Source: Cyclobacteriaceae bacterium (lineage in GTDB: Bacteria; Bacteroidota; Bacteroidia; Cytophagales; Cyclobacteriaceae). Taken from it: a stretch of 36,115 bases of DNA. This document shows, piece after piece, positions 9,508 to 16,540 of the stretch. The stretch spans positions 1-36,115 of the forward strand of contig JAOUKH010000010.1 in NCBI GenBank assembly GCA_029882685.1. The letters run 5' to 3'. The notes under the pieces are model-generated. The model was not told the DNA's origin, made no database searches, and worked only from the letters and a program-made list of their open reading frames with translations. The translations under genes were made by a program, and so were the position numbers. Positions within the stretch are counted from its first letter, which is position 1; each line of letters starts with the position of its first letter.

Positions 9508-9706
9508 TATTGTCATCCAATTAAATTTAGAAAAGAAAAAAATGTTCGACTATCATCATATTTCATGCTTTTTGATTTGCAATGAAAAACACCCCCTCTG
9601 TGTCTCCCCTCAAGGGGAGAATCGGAAATATCCCCTTGAGGGGATTATAGGGGAGTGTTATCACTGAAACACATATTGTACGTTTTTTTTTAATTGGATG
9701 ACAATA
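9508..9706. mobile_element. MITE-like 199-bp element with 18-bp perfect terminal inverted repeats
   Basis: The sequence tattgtcatccaattaaa at 9508-9525 recurs as its exact reverse complement at 9689-9706. If the outermost TA at each end is a duplicated target, the element is 195-197 bp with a 16-bp inverted repeat starting TTGTCATCC, the layout of IS630/mariner-type miniature elements. It has no credible reading frame. Its centre holds a separate pair of CCCCTCAAGGGG-type palindromes. It sits between divergent genes (DUF4905 and nfeD). That it is mobile is inferred; no second copy is in the window. Confidence 0.55.
9590..9660. repeat. REP-like double palindrome in the centre of the MITE-like element
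   Basis: Two short palindromes, ctcccctcaaggggag (9604-9619) and atccccttgaggggat (about 9630-9645), are flanked by aacaccccct (from 9589) and aggggagtgtt (to 9659). The whole therefore folds either as two small hairpins or as one long imperfect stem. Similar C/G-rich palindromes are scattered through many Bacteroidota genomes. It stands out sharply from the AT-rich surroundings. It could act as a bidirectional transcription stop or protein-binding site. Confidence 0.7.
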
Positions 9707-9781
9707 TTTATTATTAACCATACAATCCATTAATAGAATTAGTATTTTTTCTCTAAATTTATCTCAATCAAAAATAAGCAT

Positions 9782-11122
9782 ATGAATACTAAAGTTGCGC
9801 TAATTATTTTGCTTTCTTTTTTCGTTTTTTATTCGGGGAATGCACAAACTACTGACAAATCCAAAGTGTATTTATTGGAGATAAAAGATGAAATAGATCC
9901 TAGGATGAACCGCTATATCAAATTGGCATTCGAAGAAGCTACTAATCTAGAAGTAGATTATGTTATAATTGAAATGGACACGTATGGCGGTGCAGTTACT
10001 GATGCAAACGATATCGTTGAAACCATTCTCGACTACGAAAAACCTGTCTTTGTGTTTATTGATAAAAATGCGGCTTCAGCAGGAGCTCTAATATCAATAG
10101 CCTGTGATAGTATATATATGGCAAAAGGCTCGAGTATTGGTGCTGCAACGGTAGTAATTGGAGATGGTACCGCTGCCCCAGATAAATACCAATCATATAT
10201 GAGATCAAAAATGCGTGCTACTGCCGAAGCCAAAGGTCGTGATCCTAAAATAGCTGAAGCTATGGTGGATCAGAATATTCAACTAGATAGCATATCTGAT
10301 TTAGGACAGGTAATTACATTTTCCACTTCTGAGGCTATAAAACATGGTTTTTGTGAAGCTGAAGTTAAAAACATTGAAGATGTTTTAGCATTGAACAACA
10401 TTGAAAATTATGAAATCATTAAACATAAAGTATCAACATCGGAAAAAATTATTTCCTTAGTTCTCAACCCATTTGTAAGTGGTATTTTGATAATGGTGAT
10501 TATCGGTGGCATTTATTTTGAATTACAAACTCCAGGTGTAGGGTTTCCAATATTGGCAGCATTAATCGCCATCACTCTTTATTTTATCCCTCATTACCTA
10601 AATGGACTGGCTGAAAATTGGGAAATAATTGCTTTTTTTATTGGGATACTACTCATTGCTTTGGAAATATTTGTTATTCCTGGTTTTGGAATAGCAGGTG
10701 TTGCTGGAATCATACTTACCCTCAGCTCACTTATGCTCGTTATGATAAATAATGACCTTTTCGATTTTTCATTTGTCGATGAAAAGGAAATTATGATCGC
10801 TCTGCTTACCACATCTCTAAGCTTCGTTGGAAGTTTTGTCATTATGTTTTTTGGAGGTGTTAGGTTTACAAAATCAAAAACTTTTCAACGATTAGCTTTA
10901 GCTAACACCCAAGATCGGGAAGAGGGGTACACTACAGGTTTTGGTAATAAAAATATGACAAACAAAGAGGGGATAGCATTCACTATACTACGCCCTAGTG
11001 GCAAAGTTACCATTGACGGAGATATTTATGATGCATATACTCGTGGTGAATTTGTTGAAAAAGGTGAAAAAATTATAGTAGTAAGTGAAGAAGGAACTTC
11101 ATTAAAAGTAAAAAAAATATAA
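9782..11122 (+). CDS. NfeD family membrane-bound ClpP-class serine protease
   Basis: A 446-residue protein of the long (NfeDb) form. It has a signal peptide (residues 1-21, ending in NAQ) and a ClpP-like protease domain about 27-225. The presumed catalytic Ser99 lies in KNAASAGALIS after an oxyanion-type TYGGAV segment, and Lys143 or Lys151 (RSKMRATAEAKGR) is the probable partner. Four to five membrane spans follow (about 232-360). A C-terminal OB-fold NfeD domain (about 385-446) includes GKVTIDGDIYDAYTRGEFVEKGEKI. Family members cleave membrane proteins such as stomatins and affect membrane quality control. No stomatin gene is adjacent here, as it often is. kdsB follows after 3 nt, so the two are probably co-transcribed. 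Confidence 0.9.
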   Translation: MNTKVALIILLSFFVFYSGNAQTTDKSKVYLLEIKDEIDPRMNRYIKLAFEEATNLEVDYVIIEMDTYGGAVTDANDIVETILDYEKPVFVFIDKNAASAGALISIACDSIYMAKGSSIGAATVVIGDGTAAPDKYQSYMRSKMRATAEAKGRDPKIAEAMVDQNIQLDSISDLGQVITFSTSEAIKHGFCEAEVKNIEDVLALNNIENYEIIKHKVSTSEKIISLVLNPFVSGILIMVIIGGIYFELQTPGVGFPILAALIAITLYFIPHYLNGLAENWEIIAFFIGILLIALEIFVIPGFGIAGVAGIILTLSSLMLVMINNDLFDFSFVDEKEIMIALLTTSLSFVGSFVIMFFGGVRFTKSKTFQRLALANTQDREEGYTTGFGNKNMTNKEGIAFTILRPSGKVTIDGDIYDAYTRGEFVEKGEKIIVVSEEGTSLKVKKI

Positions 11123-11125
11123 CTA

Positions 11126-11872
11126 ATGAAAATTCTTGGAATTATTCCTTCTCGTTATAGTTCAACTCGTTTTCCTGCCAAAGCTCTAGCTGATATCGCT
11201 GGAAAATCTATGATTCAGCGTACTTATGAACAAGCCAAGCAGTGCGAATTGCTAAATGACGTAATTGTAGCAACCGATCACCAAGAAATTTTTGATTGTG
11301 TAAATAGATTTGACGGTCAGGCTTGTATGACTAAAAGCACCCATCAGAGTGGTACAGATAGATGCTATGAAGCTCTGCATGTACAAGCAAACAAATATGA
11401 TTATGTGATTAATATTCAAGGAGATGAGCCATTTATTAATCCAGAACAAATCACACAATTAGCGCATTTACTAGATGGTAAAACACAACTTGCCACTTTA
11501 GTGAAAACCATAGATCATAAAGAAGACATTTTTAATCCTAATGTTGTAAAGGTAATTTTTAACCAAAGTAATGAAGCTATTTATTTCAGTAGAAACCCTA
11601 TTCCTTTTGGTAGAAATTTCTCGCAAGATGAATGGCATAATAATCATACCTATCACAAACATATAGGTATCTATGCCTATCGTACTGATATTTTAAAACA
11701 GATTACAAAACTCCCAACTTCTTCACTTGAAAATGCAGAATCGTTAGAACAATTACGTTGGGTAGAAAATGGCTATAAAATTAAAATCGCTACTACTGAA
11801 TTTGAAACCATAGGAATAGACACACCAGAAGATTTAGACAAAGCATTAAAAATCATGAAAATGGAAAGTTGA
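11126..11872 (+). CDS. kdsB: 3-deoxy-manno-octulosonate cytidylyltransferase
   Basis: A 248-residue protein matching KdsB end to end: the N-terminal nucleotide-binding signature IIPSRYSSTRFPAKAL, the NIQGDEPFI motif, YFSRNPIPF, and the C-terminal GIDTPEDL motif. It activates Kdo as CMP-Kdo using CTP in the cytosol, supplying lipid A-Kdo synthesis and implying a Gram-negative LPS envelope. Length is normal. It starts 3 nt after nfeD and appears to end that transcript; a structured repeat begins about 110 bp downstream. Confidence 0.95.
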   Translation: MKILGIIPSRYSSTRFPAKALADIAGKSMIQRTYEQAKQCELLNDVIVATDHQEIFDCVNRFDGQACMTKSTHQSGTDRCYEALHVQANKYDYVINIQGDEPFINPEQITQLAHLLDGKTQLATLVKTIDHKEDIFNPNVVKVIFNQSNEAIYFSRNPIPFGRNFSQDEWHNNHTYHKHIGIYAYRTDILKQITKLPTSSLENAESLEQLRWVENGYKIKIATTEFETIGIDTPEDLDKALKIMKMES

Positions 11873-11985
11873 TCAATAATATATACACCTCAACTTTGAC
11901 ATAAATATCAAAAATCCACCAACCATTTTTGACTACATTACCATGATTTTCAACAAAATTGGGGTTTATCTTCTTCGGCCTTGAG

Positions 11986-12152
11986 AAAATTGTGTTAAGA
12001 AATTTGTGAGAAACCACGTAAAAATTCAAACTGTTTGAGACGTCTGCAAGACGTTGAGTTTTTGAATTTTAGGGATTTAAAACAAATTTTAACCTATTTT
12101 CTCACAGTCTTGATTTCTTTACCTACTTTCTTTATCAAGAAAGAAAGTAGGA
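11986..12152. repeat. Structured non-coding repeat with nested hairpins (345-bp gene-free gap)
   Basis: The gap 11873-12217 has no convincing gene but strong secondary-structure signals. The arm aaaattcaaact (12021-12032) pairs with agtttttgaatttt (12057-12070), enclosing the perfect mini-stem acgtc/gacgt (12040-12054). Outside it, tgtgagaaa (about 12004-12012) complements ttttctcaca (12097-12106). A third hairpin, cctactttctt/aagaaagtagg, spans about 12121-12151. From memory, sequences with an ATTCAAACT...GAGTTTTTGAATTTTA stem recur in other Cytophagales and Flavobacteriia, so this may be a dispersed element. It lies between kdsB and the convergent ABC-like gene. Confidence 0.55.
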
Positions 12153-12217
12153 AGAAAAAGGGATAAAAGTGTCAAAATTAATCATCAAGTACATCCTACC
12201 AAAAACTACATATAGTA

Positions 12218-12889
12218 TCAATAGTTTTTATCAATGATCACCTCTCCTCTTTCTATAAAAAATAGTTTTTGAGCATAAGAAGCCTTTTCGATTGAATTTG
12301 AAGTAATAACTATTGTAACTTGCTGTTCATTTATTTGAGCTAATCTTTTCATCACTTCTTCTCCACCAAACATTGATAATTTTGCAATAGGCTCATCGGC
12401 CAAAATTATTTTAGGTTTAATCACAAAAGCACGAGCAATAGCCACTTGTTGCTGCCATTCCTTAGATAGTTGTCGAGGGTAATAATTCTTTCTATGTAGT
12501 AGATTGAGTTGTTTCAAAACATTTTCCACATACTTTTTTCGTGTTTTTCTATTTAACTTTAAATAGATTAATGGCAATTCTACATTTTCAAATACTGATA
12601 ACTCATCTATTAATAGTGGCTCTGAAAATACAAATCCTATATTCCGGATTCTTAAAGCCATTTTTTTGGTAGGTGACAAATTTGTCACGTTAATACTATT
12701 TAAAGTCAATTGTCCTTTATCAATAGGCGTTAACAATCCTATTATTTTTAATAGTGCTGATTTATTTTCAACGTTTTTAGAAATGAATGCAACAAATTCG
12801 CCCTTTTCTATATGAAAATTGAGATGTTTTAAAATAGATTCTCTCTTACCTAAATGTACATTTTGTTCAATGTTTTTGGCTCTAATCAT
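12218..12889 (-). CDS. Degenerate ABC transporter ATP-binding-like protein
   Basis: A 223-residue protein with the overall plan of LolD/FtsE/MacB-type ATPases, but most nucleotide-handling motifs are altered. The Walker A position reads S37-K-N-V-E-N-K43-S44, so the glycines are gone and only Lys-Ser remain. The Q-loop Gln is Ser89 (GFVFS). The signature LSGGQ is L141-S-K-E-W-Q. The D-loop Asp is Ser172, and the switch His is Ser197. Walker B with its catalytic Glu (IILADEP, D165-E166) is intact. The frame is open throughout, so this is not a simple pseudogene. It probably cannot hydrolyse ATP in the normal way and may be a structural or regulatory subunit. No permease gene is nearby. It is monocistronic, with 175 bp upstream. 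Confidence 0.75.
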   Translation of the reverse strand: MIRAKNIEQNVHLGKRESILKHLNFHIEKGEFVAFISKNVENKSALLKIIGLLTPIDKGQLTLNSINVTNLSPTKKMALRIRNIGFVFSEPLLIDELSVFENVELPLIYLKLNRKTRKKYVENVLKQLNLLHRKNYYPRQLSKEWQQQVAIARAFVIKPKIILADEPIAKLSMFGGEEVMKRLAQINEQQVTIVITSNSIEKASYAQKLFFIERGEVIIDKNY

Positions 12890-13064
12890 AATAACTTATA
12901 CTTGTCATAGTCTACCCTCATTATACAATAGGAAATCTATTACATATAATGTGGGTTCAAAGAATATGCCACATATAAAAGGGGAATAACATACTAAATA
13001 TAGTATAAGCAGAGGTAAATAGCGGACACCAAAAGCTATTACCGAACGATAATGGACATCATTT

Positions 13065-13574
13065 TTATGCTCTTTTTTTAATTTTCAAGTAAGGAAGCCA
13101 CTCTTCACAAACAAATCCAGAAAAATTGAGTAGAAAAGAAGCATAAGATGGACGAAAAGGCATATTATTAAGCCTCATTTTTGCTTCTGTGGGAGTACGG
13201 TCTCCCTTTTGTGAATTACATCTTGAGCAAGCCGTAACTAAATTATCCCATGTAGAACGACCACCTTTTGATTTTGGGACTACATGATCAAGTGTGAGAT
13301 GATCTTTTCTATCACAATATTGACAAGTAAAGCTATCTCTCTTAAAAACATTTAACCGTGTTAATGATACCGTTTTGTAGGGGATATGAATGTATTTAAT
13401 GAGTCGGATGACCAATGGCATAGGAAAGGTCTTATCAACAGTTCTCAAGTACTTGCCCTTTTCCTCGTGTACAAGTTCTGATTTACCAAGAAAAATCAAT
13501 ACAATAGCACGCTCAATTGAGCATATCATCATTGGGGTAAAATCGGCATTCAACATAAGAACTCTGTTGTTCAT
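13065..13574 (-). CDS. HNH endonuclease family protein
   Basis: A 169-residue protein. An N-terminal ~75-residue region (VLMLNADFTPMMICSIERAIVLIFLGK) typical of this stand-alone group is followed by an HNH domain. That domain has the zinc pairs C84-x2-C87 and C116-x2-C119, the D96-H97 core in LTLDHVVPKSKGG, and N111. HNH proteins of this form are common, single-copy and chromosomal in Bacteroidota and cyanobacteria. A nuclease role is expected from the fold, but no restriction or phage genes are adjacent, so the biological target is unknown. Monocistronic on the minus strand. Confidence 0.88.
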   Translation of the reverse strand: MNNRVLMLNADFTPMMICSIERAIVLIFLGKSELVHEEKGKYLRTVDKTFPMPLVIRLIKYIHIPYKTVSLTRLNVFKRDSFTCQYCDRKDHLTLDHVVPKSKGGRSTWDNLVTACSRCNSQKGDRTPTEAKMRLNNMPFRPSYASFLLNFSGFVCEEWLPYLKIKKRA

Positions 13575-13815
13575 GTATTGAATATAAAAATATTATATGA
13601 AAGATTCCAAAAAAGAAATGTACAGAAGTGATTTTTACAACAAATCCTGTACTACATGTATAAAAATTAAACCCAGATTATGCAATAGAATTCGTAATGA
13701 AGCCATAAAGCACAAAGAAATAGGTGGTTATGCAAAGAAGCATAGCACCTCCCTCTATGGTGATGCGCAAAACCAAAGTGAAGCGTCTATTTCACAGTGA
13801 TTTATGGGTGTAATA

Positions 13816-13837
13816 CCTGCCTGGCCGGCAAGGCAGG
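13816..13837. repeat. GC-rich palindrome (cctgcct...aggcagg)
   Basis: A 22-bp near-perfect palindrome with arms cctgcct (13816-13822) and aggcagg (13831-13837) around ggccggca. It lies 24 bp beyond the stop of the NlpC/P60 gene, in an otherwise AT-rich 286-bp gap. Its composition marks it as a dispersed palindromic element distinct from the CCCGAT and CCCCTCAAGGGG types elsewhere in the window. It could stop transcripts leaving the tsaD-smpB-NlpC operon, although no T-run follows. Confidence 0.6.
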
Positions 13838-13860
13838 GATTCTCTATTGCTTAATGCGGA

Positions 13861-14646
13861 TTAAGCCTTCAAAATCCTCCTAATTCCTGCTAATTGATGA
13901 GTATACTTTCTCAATTCCTCATTATAAATACCTTCATTGTCCAACTTGTCTATACGAACTTTTCCAGATGCATGAATTATACTACCTTCCCCAAAAGCTA
14001 TACCAACGTGGGTAATTTTTGAAGCATCATTCTTAAAAAATACTAAATCACCAGGCAATACATCTTTATCAACACTAGCTCCCTGTTCAAACTGTTGATA
14101 TGCATCTCTCTTAAGTGAATATCCACAGATTCTAAAAACTTGCTGAGTAAATCCTGAGCAATCAATTCCGAAAGGAGATTTCCCTCCCCAAGAGTATGGT
14201 GCATTAATATATTTTAATGCAATCTGCTTTAAATATTCAAAATCTCTCTTTTCACCTAAACTTTTTGATTCACCATTAAATGCCAACTGCTCTTCCATTT
14301 TAAACATTTCATTAGTAGAAATAGGTAACACACTACCCATAAGCACATTAATGTGATTTTTTTTATGCAGTATACTAGAAGAAATATCTAGCGATATCTT
14401 ATAATTGGAATGGTTTATTTGTTCAAAATATTCTTCAGTGATTGTCGTATGTTGTTTTGCATCAATCCATCCCACATACCCATCAAACAATATTTTTACT
14501 CTTAACCATTTAATATCGTTAGAAACCTCTATTACCTCATAGTGATCTCCAAATAGTAACTGTGTAACCATTTCATAACTATCACCTGCTTTACCCCTTA
14601 CCGGAATCAAGCTCAACCTACAAATACCCTTTTCACCTAAAATCAT
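13861..14646 (-). CDS. C40 (NlpC/P60) peptidase with N-terminal SH3-like domains
   Basis: A 261-residue protein with N-terminal SH3-like wall-binding segments (about 1-110, beginning GICRLSLIPVRGKAGDSYEMVTQLLFG and including WIDAKQ). The C-terminal NlpC/P60 domain (about 135-261) has the catalytic Cys163 in GIDCSGFTQQVF, His213 in ITHVGIAF and His225 in IIHASGKV. The family cuts gamma-D-Glu-diaminopimelate bonds in peptidoglycan stems. There is no evident signal peptide, so it may act on recycled muropeptides in the cytosol or be exported in another way. It follows smpB by 6 nt and is the last gene of the tsaD operon. Confidence 0.9.
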   Translation of the reverse strand: MILGEKGICRLSLIPVRGKAGDSYEMVTQLLFGDHYEVIEVSNDIKWLRVKILFDGYVGWIDAKQHTTITEEYFEQINHSNYKISLDISSSILHKKNHINVLMGSVLPISTNEMFKMEEQLAFNGESKSLGEKRDFEYLKQIALKYINAPYSWGGKSPFGIDCSGFTQQVFRICGYSLKRDAYQQFEQGASVDKDVLPGDLVFFKNDASKITHVGIAFGEGSIIHASGKVRIDKLDNEGIYNEELRKYTHQLAGIRRILKA

Positions 14647-14652
14647 AGCTCA

Positions 14653-15123
14653 TTAATACTTAATTCTTTCCATCTCCCTTTTTATGTCTTTCTCCTTAAT
14701 GCTATCTCTCTTATCATGTGTTTTCTTTCCTTTTGCAAGTGCTATTTCAAGCTTCGCAAATCCACGATCAGTTACAAAAAGTCGAATAGGAACTATTGTT
14801 AGTCCTTTTTCATTTTTCTTAGCAAGAAGTTTTTTCAATTCCTTTTTATTAAGCAGCAACTTTCTTTCACGAGTTGATTCATGATTATAAAATGACCCTA
14901 GTTCGTATGGAGATATATGTATTCCTTTAGCGTAAAGTTCCTCACTATTATCAAAATAACAATAACCATCCGTCAAAGTTACTTTCCCCATTCTAATAGA
15001 TTTTATTTCAGTGCCCTTCAATACTAATCCTGCAACATACTTATCCACCAGCTCATAGTCAAACCAAGCTTTTTTATTTTTAATATTTATAATACTCGCA
15101 AATTTTCCTTTCTCTTTACCCAT
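14653..15123 (-). CDS. smpB: SsrA-binding protein SmpB
   Basis: A 156-residue protein that binds tmRNA and brings it to stalled ribosomes for trans-translation. It shows the SmpB beta-barrel pattern: the N-terminal NKKAWFDYELVDKYVAGLVLKGTE, the middle ISPYELGSFYNHESTRERKLLL, and the basic tail GKKTHDKRDSIKEKDIKREMER. The ATG at 15123 is chosen because it fits the family's N-terminus; a TTG at 15150 would add nine unlike residues. The start overlaps the end of the thioesterase gene by 8 nt, which suggests coupled translation. Confidence 0.95.
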   Translation of the reverse strand: MGKEKGKFASIINIKNKKAWFDYELVDKYVAGLVLKGTEIKSIRMGKVTLTDGYCYFDNSEELYAKGIHISPYELGSFYNHESTRERKLLLNKKELKKLLAKKNEKGLTIVPIRLFVTDRGFAKLEIALAKGKKTHDKRDSIKEKDIKREMERIKY

Positions 15124-15514
15124 TTTTAAATTTCGAAAATAATTGTTCAATTTTTTTCTTTTTTAAAACCTTCTGCCCTGTTTGTCCCTTAGCAATTACT
15201 CTACCTTCAACTTTAGCAACATAACTGCAAATCAACTCATTTTTTTCAAAACTTCGGATTACACTTTCAATAATAACTAAATCATTTACAAATGCAGGTG
15301 ATTGATGAGAAATGGTAAGCAATGTGCCAATACCCTCCTCATCCTCTTCTATTACATCCAATACAAACAAGCGAGATGACCACTCAATATCCCTCGCTAA
15401 TGCAAATGTAGAACACACTGGGTGTACCTGTTTCTCATTAAATACAGCAAGATCTGATTTAGAAACTATCTTTTCAAAAATTTTACTATCCCCTATATTA
15501 AGTGATCCCTTCAT
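15116..15514 (-). CDS. FlK-like hotdog-fold acyl-CoA thioesterase
   Basis: A 132-residue single hotdog domain. The order HPVCSTFALARDIEWSSR ... EEGIGTLLTISHQSPA puts T36, E44 and H70 at the same mutual spacing (8 and 26 residues) as the Thr42-Glu50-His76 catalytic set of fluoroacetyl-CoA thioesterase FlK. Hydrolysis of a short acyl-CoA is therefore likely, but fluoroacetate resistance should not be assumed; this subfamily is widespread and mostly untested. It begins 2 nt after tsaD and overlaps smpB by 8 nt, so it sits inside a translation-quality operon. Confidence 0.75.
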   Translation of the reverse strand: MKGSLNIGDSKIFEKIVSKSDLAVFNEKQVHPVCSTFALARDIEWSSRLFVLDVIEEDEEGIGTLLTISHQSPAFVNDLVIIESVIRSFEKNELICSYVAKVEGRVIAKGQTGQKVLKKKKIEQLFSKFKNG

Positions 15515-15516
15515 AA

Positions 15517-16527
15517 TTAAATTACCATTCTAGGTTGAGGGGTTGTTTTCAGATCACAAAATTTATTTTCTAAAAATTTGAAGTGTGCATTCATTGCTAT
15601 CATAGCTGCATTATCAGTACAGTATTCTAATTTCGGAATATATATGTTCCATTTCTTCTTTTCTGCTACTACACTTAATCCTTTCCTTAACCCATTATTT
15701 GCTGAAACTCCACCTGCTATAGCAATTTCCCTAATTTTAGTTTGATCACTTGCTTTTTTCAATTTCTGCAATAACATACGTACAAGTGAATGTTGTAAAC
15801 TTGCACATATGTCAGCTTTATTTTCCTCAATAAAGTTGGCATTTTCTGCAATTTTATCTCTTAAAAAATACATAAATGCTGTTTTTATTCCACTAAAGGA
15901 GAAATTTAGCCCTTCAATTGAAGCATCTGAAAATATAAATTTATTAACATCTCCTTTTTCAGCATAACTATCAATTAATGGACCCCCTGGGTAAGGAAAT
16001 CCCATTAATTTTGCTGATTTATCAAACGCCTCTCCTACAGCATCATCCAAGGTTTGTCCAATTACTTCCATGTCTAAAGGACTATCTACTTTTACAATTT
16101 GTGTATGTCCACCACTAACCGTTAAACATAAAAACGGAAATTTAGGATGTGGTTCTTCTAAAAAATGAGCTAAGATATGAGCCTGCATGTGGTTTATTCC
16201 AATAAGAGGAATACCCAATGCAAATGACAACGATTTTGCAAATGATGCTCCTACTAATAATGCACCTAGCAAACCTGGTCCTTGCGTAAAAGCAATTGCA
16301 TCTAAATCCTGAAGTGTAATTCCCGCATTTTTAATAGCTTCATCCACAATAGGTACTATATGCTTTTCATGAGCTCTAGAAGCTAATTCAGGAACTACAC
16401 CACCATAATTTTCGTGTACTGATTGTGTCGCAACTATATTATTAGCTATTTTGCCATTAACAATAATAGCTGCTGATGTTTCATCGCATGATGACTCTAT
16501 GGCAAGTATGATTGGTTTTTTTACCAT
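15517..16527 (-). CDS. tsaD: tRNA N6-adenosine threonylcarbamoyltransferase
   Basis: A 336-residue cytosolic enzyme that transfers the threonylcarbamoyl group to A37 of ANN-decoding tRNAs, working with TsaB, TsaE and TsaC. It has the N-terminal ASKHA signature ILAIESSCDETSAAI, the metal-binding H113-x3-H117 in INHMQAH, SGGHTQIV, and the C-terminal YCTDNAAMIA motif. Full length. It is the first gene of the operon tsaD - thioesterase - smpB - NlpC/P60. Its ATG lies only 13 bp from the divergent tamB-like ATG. Confidence 0.96.
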   Translation of the reverse strand: MVKKPIILAIESSCDETSAAIIVNGKIANNIVATQSVHENYGGVVPELASRAHEKHIVPIVDEAIKNAGITLQDLDAIAFTQGPGLLGALLVGASFAKSLSFALGIPLIGINHMQAHILAHFLEEPHPKFPFLCLTVSGGHTQIVKVDSPLDMEVIGQTLDDAVGEAFDKSAKLMGFPYPGGPLIDSYAEKGDVNKFIFSDASIEGLNFSFSGIKTAFMYFLRDKIAENANFIEENKADICASLQHSLVRMLLQKLKKASDQTKIREIAIAGGVSANNGLRKGLSVVAEKKKWNIYIPKLEYCTDNAAMIAMNAHFKFLENKFCDLKTTPQPRMVI

Positions 16528-16539
16528 TTTTTAATTTTG
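16512..16539 (+). promoter_or_regulatory. Promoter abutting the tamB-like start codon
   Basis: TTG (16512-16514), a 17-bp spacer, then TAATTTTG (16532-16539), an exact fit to the Bacteroidota TTG-N17-23-TAnnTTTG pattern. The -7 box ends one base before the ATG at 16541, so transcription would begin at or inside the start codon and give a leaderless mRNA. The -33 box lies inside the tsaD coding sequence. Confidence 0.5.
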
Positions 16540-16540
16540 G

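Noticed and set aside
13065-13574. HNH protein as part of a restriction or anti-phage system
   Set aside because: No methyltransferase, helicase or other defence gene is adjacent; this HNH type is usually a lone chromosomal gene.
13597-13800. Plus-strand 67-codon open frame with several Cys/Lys residues
   Set aside because: No recognisable domain, no promoter or family resemblance, and the region looks like non-coding sequence between two minus-strand genes.
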